Assembly (NCBI GenBank): GCA_900299065.1
Contig: OMIJ01000072.1
Span: forward strand, 1-9,956
DNA length: 9,956 bases
DNA from: Hyphomicrobiales bacterium
GTDB taxonomy: Bacteria > Pseudomonadota > Alphaproteobacteria > Rhizobiales > Beijerinckiaceae
Direction of reading: 5' to 3'
Shown: piece by piece, positions 1-6,324 of the stretch
How the letters are laid out: every line of letters begins with the position of its first letter
How positions within the stretch are numbered: the first letter of the stretch is position 1
Position numbers and translations under genes: made by a program
The notes under the pieces: model-generated
What the model saw: the letters and a program-made list of their open reading frames with translations, nothing else
Database searches by the model: none
What the model was told of the DNA's origin: nothing

Positions 1-219
1 ATTGACGGCAGCCGAGGGGGCATCGATGTTGATCAGGGTGAAATGCGCCTTGCGGTTCTTCTTGATGCGGAAGGCCAGGGATTTGACGCCCCAATATTCG
101 ACCTTGCCGACCTTGCCACCGCCAGCGGTGATAATGGCCTTAAATTGCTCAGTCAAAGCTTCCACCTGTTGGGCGGTCACATCCTGACGAGCCATATAAA
201 CGTGCTCATAGAGAGCCAT
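1..219 (-). CDS. rpsF: 30S ribosomal protein S6 (partial, 3' end beyond window)
   Basis: Read on the minus strand from the ATG at 219-217, 73 codons are present before the window edge. The product starts MALYEHVYMARQDVTAQQ and contains KVEYWGVKSLAFRIKKNRKA, the characteristic N-terminal part of bacterial S6, which binds the central domain of 16S rRNA together with S18 in the small subunit. Full-length S6 is roughly 100-160 residues, so half or more of the protein may be visible; the C-terminal part is cut off. The start is supported by an AGAAAGG Shine-Dalgarno on the minus strand nine to ten bases before the ATG. In related bacteria rpsF is followed by rpsR and rplI, which would lie to the left of this window. 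It diverges from the phosphatase gene on its right. Identification is very secure. Confidence 0.97.
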   Translation of the reverse strand, partial: MALYEHVYMARQDVTAQQVEALTEQFKAIITAGGGKVGKVEYWGVKSLAFRIKKNRKAHFTLINIDAPSAAVN

Positions 220-402
220 GGGATTACCTTTCTCGTTTCTAGTCCCAGATCCGGCGCGGAGCCCTTCGAGCCCGGAGAAAGGCCCGACGGTATCAAATCG
301 AAGGCGGGAACACGGGAAGCCAGGCTCAGAGCCTTACCCTTTATTCTGTTGATCGAATATGGGTCTTCCGTTCAGCCCCCGGCCGGAGCTGTCAGAAAGG
401 CT

Positions 403-430
403 CTTATACGGATATTTTGCATCCATGCAA
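403..430 (-). promoter_or_regulatory. Possible rpsF promoter with palindromic -35 region
   Basis: On the minus strand TTGCAT (430-425) and TATAAG (408-403) are separated by 16 bases and resemble a housekeeping sigma promoter pointing at rpsF. The -35 part is one half of a palindrome at 417-430 with arms TTGCAT and ATGCAA around CC, which could be a protein-binding site. This is read by eye from consensus similarity only. Confidence 0.35.
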
Positions 431-481
431 CTGAGCCTTTCGCCTTTTATTACCCTTGGGCCGAGAAAAATGCAGTTCTGC

Positions 482-511
482 TTGGCATTCTGGTGACGAA
501 ATGCTTACATT
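482..511 (+). promoter_or_regulatory. Possible promoter for the Ppx/GppA-rlmE pair
   Basis: TTGGCA (482-487) and TACATT (506-511) with an 18-base spacer resemble a sigma70-type promoter. The implied 5' leader before the ATG at 540 would be only about 20 bases. The match is modest and not experimentally anchored. Confidence 0.3.
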
Positions 512-539
512 ATGTTGAAAGTCGCCCGCGTGCTTACTC

Positions 540-1694
540 ATGTCGGGTGCCATGGAGTTTCTATTGTCGTCGAGAGACGCATTCAGCGCGCCAAAGGGGC
601 AGGGCCTCGCAGACGCGTCTGCGAATGCTGCGCCTGCTGCAGATGGTTATGCCTCATCCACACCTAATTCTGGATATAGGGGCGGTCGACCTGCGTCCGC
701 GACCTATGCTGCGCTTGATCTTGGCACGAATAATTGTCGACTTTTGATTGCCCGTCCTTCACGCGAGGGATTGCGAATTGTCGATTCCTTCTCTCGGATT
801 GTCAGATTGGGCGAGGGCCTGACGGCTAATGGGCGCTTGTCCGACCAGGCGATAGAGCGAACCCTGTCGGCCCTTTCCATCTGCCGTGAGAAATTGGACA
901 ATAAAGGGGTGACAAGGGCCCGTCTGATTGCCACGGAAGCCTGTCGAGCGGCCGCCAATGGTGTGGAATTCATCGAGCGCGTCAAACAAGAGATTGGGCT
1001 CAATCTGGAGATCGTGGATCGCGAGACCGAGGCGCATCTAGCTGCTGCGGGTTGCGCCTCTCTGGCAGATCCGGCAGCCAATTCTGTCCTATTGTTTGAT
1101 ATTGGCGGCGGGTCATCCGAGATCGTCTGGCTTGATCAATTGCGCAAATCGGGCACAGGGCCTGAACAAAATATGCGTGAGCGCGTGCGCCACTGGACCT
1201 CGCTGACTTTAGGAGTGGTCTCGCTCGCAGAAAAATTCGGCGGCCGCAATGTGACCGCAGAATCCTTTCAAGCCATGGTCGCTTATGTCGATGATAATCT
1301 GAAACCCTTTGTGGACATTGTCGGGCAGGAGCCCCGCAATCATCATTTTCATCTCCTGGGGACATCGGGAACAGTCACGACATTGGCAGGTGTGCATCTG
1401 GGTCTGCTGCGTTACGAGCGTCGGCGTGTCGATGGTCTTTGGATGTCGGATCAGGAAACTATCAAAGCCACCAATCGATTGCGTGCTATGTCTTATGAGC
1501 AAAGAGCTGCCAATGGATGTATTGGCCCTGAGAGGGCGGATCTCGTTCTAGCCGGCTGCGCTATTCTTGAATCCATTCGTCAGGCTTTTCCCACCCAGCG
1601 TATCCGCATTGCTGATCGCGGCTTACGTGAAGGCATATTAATGCAATTGATGCACGCCGATGGCGTTTGGGTCGAGCCGACAGAGCAGAGGTAA
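540..1694 (+). CDS. Ppx/GppA family phosphatase (exopolyphosphatase / pppGpp phosphohydrolase type)
   Basis: 384 residues. The conserved ASKHA-fold core begins only at about residue 56. Phosphate-loop 1 is ALDLGTNNCRLLIA (58-71), followed by the ATEACR segment carrying the conserved acidic residue E133, the second nucleotide/phosphate motif FDIGGGSSE (186-194), LGTSGTVTTLA (273-283) and IADRGLREGIL (357-367). It has the length of the short alphaproteobacterial form, lacking the C-terminal HD-like half of E. coli Ppx and GppA. Family members hydrolyse terminal phosphates from polyphosphate or pppGpp in the cytoplasm; which substrate applies cannot be told from sequence. The first ~55 residues are Ala/Ser/Gly/Pro-rich and look disordered. 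There is no clear Shine-Dalgarno before the ATG at 540 or the in-frame ATG at 552, so the exact start is uncertain. The stop sits one base before rlmE, indicating co-transcription. Confidence 0.93.
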   Translation: MSGAMEFLLSSRDAFSAPKGQGLADASANAAPAADGYASSTPNSGYRGGRPASATYAALDLGTNNCRLLIARPSREGLRIVDSFSRIVRLGEGLTANGRLSDQAIERTLSALSICREKLDNKGVTRARLIATEACRAAANGVEFIERVKQEIGLNLEIVDRETEAHLAAAGCASLADPAANSVLLFDIGGGSSEIVWLDQLRKSGTGPEQNMRERVRHWTSLTLGVVSLAEKFGGRNVTAESFQAMVAYVDDNLKPFVDIVGQEPRNHHFHLLGTSGTVTTLAGVHLGLLRYERRRVDGLWMSDQETIKATNRLRAMSYEQRAANGCIGPERADLVLAGCAILESIRQAFPTQRIRIADRGLREGILMQLMHADGVWVEPTEQR

Positions 1695-1695
1695 T

Positions 1696-2403
1696 ATGGC
1701 CAAGGACAGCAGCAAGGCTGGCCGCGATGGCAGCTTAAAGGTTCGCGTGAAGACAGCACGTAAAAGATCATTGTCCTCAACTATCTGGTTGGAGCGACAG
1801 CTCAATGATCCTTATGTTGCGCAAGCCAAACGCGATGGTTATCGCTCGCGTGCGGCCTACAAGCTGTTGGAAATTGATGACCGATATAAATTGCTCCAAC
1901 CGGGGCAGAAGATTGTTGATCTTGGCGCAGCGCCCGGCGGCTGGTCACAGATTGCTGCGCGCCGCGTGAAATCTCAAGAAGGACGCGGCAGGGTCATAGG
2001 TATTGATCTGCTTGAGATTGAACCCATGGCTAGCGTTGAATTCACTGTGATGGATTTTCTCGATAATGATGCCCCTGATCGATTGAAAGCCATGTTAGGC
2101 GGCAAAGCAGACGGTGTGTTGTCGGATATGGCGGCCAATACCACAGGGCATAGACAGACTGATCATTTGCGCATTGTTGGTCTCGTCGAACTGGCAGTCG
2201 ATTTTGCCTGTGATGTTCTGGCGCCGGGCGGCTTCTTTGTGGCCAAAGTGTTTCAAGGCGGCACAGAAGGCCAACTACTCACTCTGCTCAAGCGCAGTTT
2301 CGCGACGGTACGCCATGTCAAACCCGCAGCAAGTCGTGCAGGTTCAGCTGAACTCTATGTACTCGCGACTGGCTTTCGTGGCTCTGATGCGGACAGAGAT
2401 TGA
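1696..2403 (+). CDS. rlmE: 23S rRNA (uridine-2'-O)-methyltransferase RlmE (FtsJ/RrmJ)
   Basis: 235 residues. RlmE methylates the 2'-O of a uridine in the 23S rRNA A-loop (U2552 in E. coli) using S-adenosylmethionine, a late step of 50S assembly. The SAM-binding motif VDLGAAPGGWSQIA is at 74-87. The K-D-K-E catalytic tetrad is recognisable: K56 in RAAYKLLEI, D144 in VLSDMAANTTGH, K184 in GGFFVAKVFQGG and E219 in SRAGSAELYVLA. A basic N-terminal extension of about 30 residues (many K/R) is present, common in alphaproteobacterial members. The start at 1696 is chosen over an upstream in-frame start at 1660 because it has an AGAGG ribosome site just before it and does not overlap the phosphatase gene. 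The one-base gap to that gene suggests translational coupling. Confidence 0.96.
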   Translation: MAKDSSKAGRDGSLKVRVKTARKRSLSSTIWLERQLNDPYVAQAKRDGYRSRAAYKLLEIDDRYKLLQPGQKIVDLGAAPGGWSQIAARRVKSQEGRGRVIGIDLLEIEPMASVEFTVMDFLDNDAPDRLKAMLGGKADGVLSDMAANTTGHRQTDHLRIVGLVELAVDFACDVLAPGGFFVAKVFQGGTEGQLLTLLKRSFATVRHVKPAASRAGSAELYVLATGFRGSDADRD

Positions 2404-2415
2404 GATAGCACCCAA

Positions 2416-2440
2416 TGATAGATTGATAAGATCTATCAAT
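2416..2440. repeat. Two overlapping AT-rich hairpins after rlmE
   Basis: TGATAGAT (2416-2423) pairs with ATCTATCA (2431-2438) around a 7-base loop. Alternatively ATTGATA (2422-2428) pairs with TATCAAT (2434-2440) around a 5-base loop. The two folds are mutually exclusive. They start 13 bases after the rlmE stop. There is no T-run after them, so this is not a standard intrinsic terminator; an RNA 3'-end structure or a protein-binding site are both possible. Confidence 0.4.
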
Positions 2441-2581
2441 TGAATGACATCAATTTCTGAATGTATCCTGTGAAGATAATCGATGCTAGTCTCAAGCTGA
2501 TGTGTTGCGAGACGAAGCAATTTTGCAGGTCATTAAGCTTAATCCACTAACACTTTTTTTAGACTCTCGGCGCAGCCTTAC

Positions 2582-2601
2582 ATCATCAGGCATCTGATGA
2601 T
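2582..2601. promoter_or_regulatory. Perfect 8-bp hairpin just upstream of the glycine-zipper gene
   Basis: Arms ATCATCAG (2582-2589) and CTGATGAT (2594-2601) with loop GCAT end about 7 bases before the GTGAGGG ribosome site of the next gene. As RNA this would sit in the 5' leader directly ahead of the Shine-Dalgarno and could affect mRNA stability or translation. As DNA it is a symmetric binding site. No clear promoter was located around it. Confidence 0.4.
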
Positions 2602-2618
2602 TGTGAAGTGAGGGTGTT

Positions 2619-3137
2619 ATGTTCAAGCGTCTTTCTGTTTGTCATTCCGGATCAGCTTTGATGTCCTGCTGTGCATCAGCCGATAGCCCGCAAAAAAGCA
2701 AATGGATCAGCAGCAAATCATTGAGTGCAATGTGCATCACCAGCGCATTTCTGATCACCTCGACAAGCCTGCTGATCACACAACCCGCACAGGCTGAAGA
2801 TCTTCTCACTGGTCAGAATATTGGCATTGTGGGCGGCGCTGTAGCGGGCGGCGTCTTAGGCAATCAAATGAGCGGGAAAAATAAAGCGCTGGGGACAGCA
2901 GCGGGCGTTCTAGGCGGAGGTGTAGTTGGCGGTGCATTGGGCAGCGCAGTTGATCGCACACCGATTGGCTCAATCGCAACAGGCCGCAATATTGGTGCAG
3001 TTGGCGGTGCCGTTGCAGGTGGTATTGCAGGCAATAAGCTGGCTGGCAAAAAGAATAAGGCCCTGGGAACAGCAGCAGGTGCGGTGGGCGGCGCCGTGCT
3101 GGGCGGATTTGTGGGCTCGGCCGTGAGTAAGAAGTGA
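2619..3137 (+). CDS. Exported glycine-zipper protein with a duplicated module
   Basis: 172 residues. A basic stretch (KSKWISSK, ~26-33) is followed by a hydrophobic segment (36-54) and an AQA/ED signal-peptidase-I-like site near residue 59, so the mature protein is probably periplasmic or envelope-associated. The rest is two tandem glycine-zipper modules (64-111 and 121-169), each with GGAVAGG and KNKALGTAAG, about 73% identical to each other by hand alignment. Such Gly-zipper/2TM segments occur in SlyB- and YMGG-type envelope proteins and are thought to insert in or pack against membranes; the function of this one is unknown. The start is supported by a GTGAGGG site before ATG 2619, but it gives an unusually long n-region of ~34 residues; internal ATGs at residues 15 and 38 are alternatives. 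An LMSC lipobox-like string (14-17) lacks a hydrophobic stretch before it and is probably not used. Confidence 0.8.
   Translation: MFKRLSVCHSGSALMSCCASADSPQKSKWISSKSLSAMCITSAFLITSTSLLITQPAQAEDLLTGQNIGIVGGAVAGGVLGNQMSGKNKALGTAAGVLGGGVVGGALGSAVDRTPIGSIATGRNIGAVGGAVAGGIAGNKLAGKKNKALGTAAGAVGGAVLGGFVGSAVSKK
2808..3125 (+). repeat. Internal tandem duplication in the glycine-zipper gene
   Basis: Codons 64-111 (2808-2951) and 121-169 (2979-3125) encode two copies of a ~48-residue module, separated by a 9-residue linker (DRTPIGSIA). The second copy has one extra lysine. DNA identity is visibly lower than protein identity, so the duplication is old and maintained by selection on the protein. Confidence 0.8.
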
Positions 3138-3193
3138 GGGGGCTTTTCCTCTCTTCATCCAGACAAATAGGAGAATGAGCCTCATAAGATTGC

Positions 3194-3210
3194 TTGGCCT
3201 GATCGGCCAA
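3194..3210. repeat. TTGGCC/GGCCAA hairpin ahead of guaB
   Basis: TTGGCC (3194-3199) pairs with GGCCAA (3205-3210) around TGATC. It is not followed by a T-run. Two more TTGGCC copies occur at 3273-3278 and 3301-3306, so the single GGCCAA has three possible partners across the guaB leader. Confidence 0.4.
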
Positions 3211-3241
3211 AAGTGCTAAGAGCCAGCGTCAACCTTGGATT

Positions 3242-3270
3242 TGCAGCGAGTCGGCTGCATTTTTTCTTTT
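3242..3270 (+). terminator. Intrinsic terminator or attenuator 40 bases before guaB
   Basis: TGCAGC (3242-3247) pairs perfectly with GCTGCA (3254-3259) around loop GAGTCG, followed immediately by six T, a C and four T (3260-3270). This is a classic rho-independent terminator on the plus strand. It most simply ends the glycine-zipper transcript, 105 bases after that stop codon. Because only 40 bases remain before the guaB ATG, it may instead, or also, lie inside the guaB leader. Confidence 0.65.
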
Positions 3271-3310
3271 ATTTGGCCTTTTGGGCTGAATCGTGCGGAG
3301 TTGGCCCGTC

Positions 3311-4792
3311 ATGACCATATCTTTATTCCCCGAAGCTTTGACTTTCGATGATGTTCTGCTGCGGCCAGGCCATTCGCTCGTCATGCCCAGCGGGGTAGAC
3401 ATTCGCTCCCGGCTAACGCGGACGATTTCGCTCAATTTACCGATTGTCTCCTCTGCAATGGATACTGTGACAGAATCCCGGCTGGCAATCGCCATGGCTC
3501 AGGCGGGCGGGATTGGCGTGATCCATCGCAATCTGGAGCCTGAGGAACAGGCTGAGGAGGTTCGCCGGGTCAAGCGCTTTGAAAGCGGCATGGTAGTGAA
3601 TCCGATCACTATTTTCCCAGATGAGACCTTATCCGATGCTTTGAGCCTGATGAAGCAATATGGCATTTCGGGCATTCCGGTTGTCGAGCGCGGACCCAGT
3701 GGCAGACCGGCTAAATTGGTTGGCATTCTGACCAATCGCGATGTGCGCTTTGCTGATAATCCGCTGCAGCCAGTCTCGGAATTGATGACCAAGAAGCTCA
3801 TCACTGTCCGTGAGGGTGTCGGCCAGGATGAGGCGCGCCGTTTATTACATCAACACAGGATCGAAAAACTGTTGGTCGTTGATGATGATTTTCGCTGCGT
3901 GGGTCTGGTTACGGTTAAGGACATGGAAAAGGCGACTTTGCATCCTCATGCCTGTAAGGATTCAGAGGGTCGCTTGCGTGTAGCTGCTGCGTCCACTGTG
4001 GGCGATAAGGGCTTTGATCGCGCGCTCATGCTGATTGATGCAGGTGTGGATTGCGTTGTGGTGGATACCGCGCATGGCCATTCGCAAATGGTGCTCGATC
4101 AGGTGGCGCGGATCAAGCGCACGACAAATAAGGTCTCGATCATTGCCGGCAATGTCGCCACAGCTGAAGGCGCCAAGGCGCTGATTGATGCTGGCGCGGA
4201 TGGGATCAAGGTTGGCATTGGCCCCGGCTCTATCTGCACTACTCGTATTGTCGCAGGTGTTGGCGTGCCCCAGCTCACTGCGATCATTGAGGCTGCCGAA
4301 GCGGCCCGCAAGGCCGATGTACCGGTGATTGGTGATGGCGGCATTAAATATTCGGGCGATATGGCCAAGGCTTTGGCAGCTGGCGCGGATTGCGTAATGA
4401 TTGGCTCATTGCTGGCTGGCACGGAGGAAAGCCCGGGCGAAGTCTTTCTCTATCAGGGCCGTTCGTTCAAATCCTATCGTGGCATGGGATCGGTCGGAGC
4501 TATGGCGCGCGGGTCTGCAGATCGCTATTTCCAGCAGGATATCAAGGACAGTCTCAAGCTGGTGCCAGAAGGAATCGAGGGACAAGTGCCTTACAAGGGC
4601 CCGGTCGGCTCTGTTCTGCATCAATTGGCAGGAGGCTTGCGGGCAGCCATGGGCTATGTGGGCGCGTCAAATATGCAGGAATTCCAGTCCAGAGCGCAAT
4701 TTGTCCGCATTTCCAGTGCGGGCTTGCGGGAAAGCCATGCGCATGATGTGGCCATTACCCGCGAAAGCCCGAATTATCCCATGGGCGGCTAG
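3311..4792 (+). CDS. guaB: Inosine-5'-monophosphate dehydrogenase
   Basis: 493 residues, normal for bacterial IMPDH. It oxidises IMP to XMP with NAD+, the committed step of GMP synthesis, in the cytosol as a tetramer or octamer. The (beta/alpha)8 barrel begins with LTFDDVLLRPG (10-20) and SSAMDTVTES (47-56). Two CBS domains, which bind regulatory nucleotides in this family, are inserted at roughly 96-205. The catalytic cysteine is C309 in GPGSICTTR, the phosphate-binding part is GDGGIKYSGD (341-350), and the mobile-flap R405-Y406 pair is in SADRYFQ. The ATG at 3311 is chosen: GGAG at 3297-3300 lies ten bases before it and the product then begins MTISLFPEALTFDD. A GTG at 3293 in frame would add six residues without family support. 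A terminator-like hairpin lies in or just before its leader. Confidence 0.98.
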   Translation: MTISLFPEALTFDDVLLRPGHSLVMPSGVDIRSRLTRTISLNLPIVSSAMDTVTESRLAIAMAQAGGIGVIHRNLEPEEQAEEVRRVKRFESGMVVNPITIFPDETLSDALSLMKQYGISGIPVVERGPSGRPAKLVGILTNRDVRFADNPLQPVSELMTKKLITVREGVGQDEARRLLHQHRIEKLLVVDDDFRCVGLVTVKDMEKATLHPHACKDSEGRLRVAAASTVGDKGFDRALMLIDAGVDCVVVDTAHGHSQMVLDQVARIKRTTNKVSIIAGNVATAEGAKALIDAGADGIKVGIGPGSICTTRIVAGVGVPQLTAIIEAAEAARKADVPVIGDGGIKYSGDMAKALAAGADCVMIGSLLAGTEESPGEVFLYQGRSFKSYRGMGSVGAMARGSADRYFQQDIKDSLKLVPEGIEGQVPYKGPVGSVLHQLAGGLRAAMGYVGASNMQEFQSRAQFVRISSAGLRESHAHDVAITRESPNYPMGG

Positions 4793-4858
4793 TCAGCCTC
4801 CCACAATCCCTTTTGTATTCTCATCTTTGAGAACTGCTTTTTAGTATGGAATTGTTTC

Positions 4859-6175
4859 ATGACGCCCAGTGCCCGAATTGCCTCAGCCATTGAAATTTTG
4901 GGTCAGATCGACAGCCTGCGTCGTCCGGCTCAGGATGCGATGAAGGATTGGGGCGTTGCGCATCGCTTCGCGGGCTCAAAGGACAGAGCGGCTATATCGG
5001 CCCTTGTGCATGATGCCTTGCGCGTCAAAGCCTCGGCTGGCTGGATCATGGGCTCGCATGAACCGCGAGCGATTATGCTAGGCGCATTGAAAATGGCTCG
5101 CGGGCTTGATGTCGAAGCGATCAGCCAATTGTTCAATGCTGCTCCCCATTCTCCTTCTGTTTTGGAAGACGCAGAAATCAGCCGGCTCGAGGCTGATAAT
5201 CTCAGCTCTGCGCCTGATCATGTGCGTGGGGATTATCCCGAATGGCTTGCCGCATCCTTTGCTGCCGCCTTTGGTGATGAGGCGGTTGAAGAGGGGCGCG
5301 CGCTCTCCTTGCGAGCTCCCGTTGATCTCAGGGTCAATGTCGCAAAGACAAATAGAAATAATGCCTTAAAAAGTATTTCTCACCTAATACCTGAAGAGAC
5401 AGCTTTATCTCCCATTGGGCTGAGATTACAGATCGGGGCGGATGGACGCGGCCCGGCTTTGATGGCGGAACCAGCCTATGCCAAGGGCCTGATCGAAGTG
5501 CAGGATGAGGGCTCCCAATTGGCGGCGCTTTTGGCGGCTGCCAAGCCTGGCATGCAAGTTCTCGATCTTTGCGCTGGAGCAGGCGGCAAGACATTGGCCT
5601 TGGCCGCGGGCATGGATCAGAAAGGCCAGATCTATGCGACCGATGTCGATGGTCGTCGGCTCATGCCCATCTATCCAAGGCTTGAGCGGGCAGGGGTGCG
5701 CAATGTACAGGTAAGGGCGCCGCGCGGCTCTGCTGACATTTTAAGCGATTTGTCAGGAAAATGCGACATTGTGTTTGTGGATGCCCCCTGCACAGGCACG
5801 GGCACTTGGCGGCGCAATCCCGATGCCAAATGGCGAACACGTCCCGGCGCTTTAGAGCAGAGAACCAAGGAGCAGGCGGAAATATTGGACCGCGCATCCA
5901 CCTATGTGAAACATGGCGGGGCTTTGGTCTATGTGACCTGTTCTGTGCTGCGCGAAGAGAATGAAGACCAGATCAAGGCCTTTCTCCAGCGCAATGAGGA
6001 TTATTCCCCGCTTGATGCCGCCCATATTTGCCGGCGGGCAGAATTGCCGGATCTGGCCCGCTTTGCCTCAAAGCATGGCGCGGGTCTGCGCTTCTCGCCC
6101 TATTCGGCGGGGACGGATGGCTTTTACGTCTGCGTCCTTATGCGCACACGTCTGGAGGGACGGGAATTCTGGTGA
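4859..6175 (+). CDS. RsmB-family rRNA (cytosine-5) methyltransferase (NOL1/NOP2/Sun family)
   Basis: 438 residues, close to the ~430 of E. coli RsmB. An N-terminal helical NusB/RsmB-like region (about 1-130) precedes a Rossmann methyltransferase domain: SAM motif VLDLCAGAGGKT (234-245), acidic TDVD (261-264), motif IV DAPCTGTGTWRRNPDAKW (308-325) with C311, and motif VI LVYVTCSVLREEN (356-368) with the nucleophilic cysteine C361. The two-cysteine arrangement is the one used by RNA m5C methyltransferases. The substrate is probably 16S rRNA by family, but target-site assignment (C967 in E. coli for RsmB) is inference. The ribosome site is weak (TGGA 4847-4850). It lies 66 bases after guaB and 149 before guaA; I know this guaB-rsmB-guaA order from other Hyphomicrobiales. 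Confidence 0.93.
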   Translation: MTPSARIASAIEILGQIDSLRRPAQDAMKDWGVAHRFAGSKDRAAISALVHDALRVKASAGWIMGSHEPRAIMLGALKMARGLDVEAISQLFNAAPHSPSVLEDAEISRLEADNLSSAPDHVRGDYPEWLAASFAAAFGDEAVEEGRALSLRAPVDLRVNVAKTNRNNALKSISHLIPEETALSPIGLRLQIGADGRGPALMAEPAYAKGLIEVQDEGSQLAALLAAAKPGMQVLDLCAGAGGKTLALAAGMDQKGQIYATDVDGRRLMPIYPRLERAGVRNVQVRAPRGSADILSDLSGKCDIVFVDAPCTGTGTWRRNPDAKWRTRPGALEQRTKEQAEILDRASTYVKHGGALVYVTCSVLREENEDQIKAFLQRNEDYSPLDAAHICRRAELPDLARFASKHGAGLRFSPYSAGTDGFYVCVLMRTRLEGREFW

Positions 6176-6196
6176 GAGGCCAAGAATTAGCTGTTT

Positions 6197-6217
6197 AAGC
6201 CCGCGGCTAGCGGGCTT
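6197..6217. terminator. Strong 8-bp GC-rich hairpin between the rsmB-like gene and guaA
   Basis: AAGCCCGC (6197-6204) pairs perfectly with GCGGGCTT (6210-6217) around loop GGCTA, starting 22 bases after the upstream stop. There is almost no T-tract after it (only the TT inside the stem), so it is at best a partial intrinsic terminator. It could separate guaA expression from the upstream genes or stabilise the upstream mRNA's 3' end. Confidence 0.45.
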
Positions 6218-6324
6218 GCACGCTTCGGGCACTTCACCTAATCCCACTAAAGACACTTTCTTGCCAATGTGCCAGAGGCATAGCTATTGGCATTGCATAG
6301 CAAACGGCTGCGAGGACATCAGTG

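Larger units (their letters stand above)
220..539. other. Divergent intergenic region between rpsF and the Ppx/GppA gene
   Basis: This 320-base gap separates two divergently transcribed genes. I see no convincing gene in it. A plus-strand reading frame that runs through it overlaps rpsF antisense and resembles no protein I know. It should hold the rpsF promoter and a fairly long rpsF leader (about 180 bases if the promoter proposed at 403-430 is right), plus the phosphatase promoter near 482-511. Small GC-rich hairpins occur in the rpsF leader, for example GGCT/AGCC arms at 323-333. I cannot match them to the known S6:S18 leader motif. Confidence 0.6.

Noticed and set aside
43..747. A long plus-strand open frame (234 codons) across rpsF and the divergent gap
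   Set aside because: It overlaps rpsF antisense and the phosphatase start, resembles no known protein, and has no ribosome site. It is a shadow frame.
1660..1695. Upstream in-frame start for rlmE at 1660
   Set aside because: It would overlap the phosphatase gene by 35 bases and lacks a ribosome site, while the ATG at 1696 has AGAGG directly before it.
2640..2672. Lipoprotein lipobox (LMSC) in the glycine-zipper protein
   Set aside because: The preceding residues are not a hydrophobic signal segment. A better signal peptide with an AQA cleavage site lies downstream.
3194..3210. TTGGCC/GGCCAA hairpin as an intrinsic terminator
   Set aside because: No T-run follows on either strand. The hairpin at 3242-3270 fits the terminator definition far better.
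3293..3310. GTG 3293 as guaB start
   Set aside because: It adds six residues not typical of the family. The GGAG at 3297-3300 is placed for the ATG at 3311.
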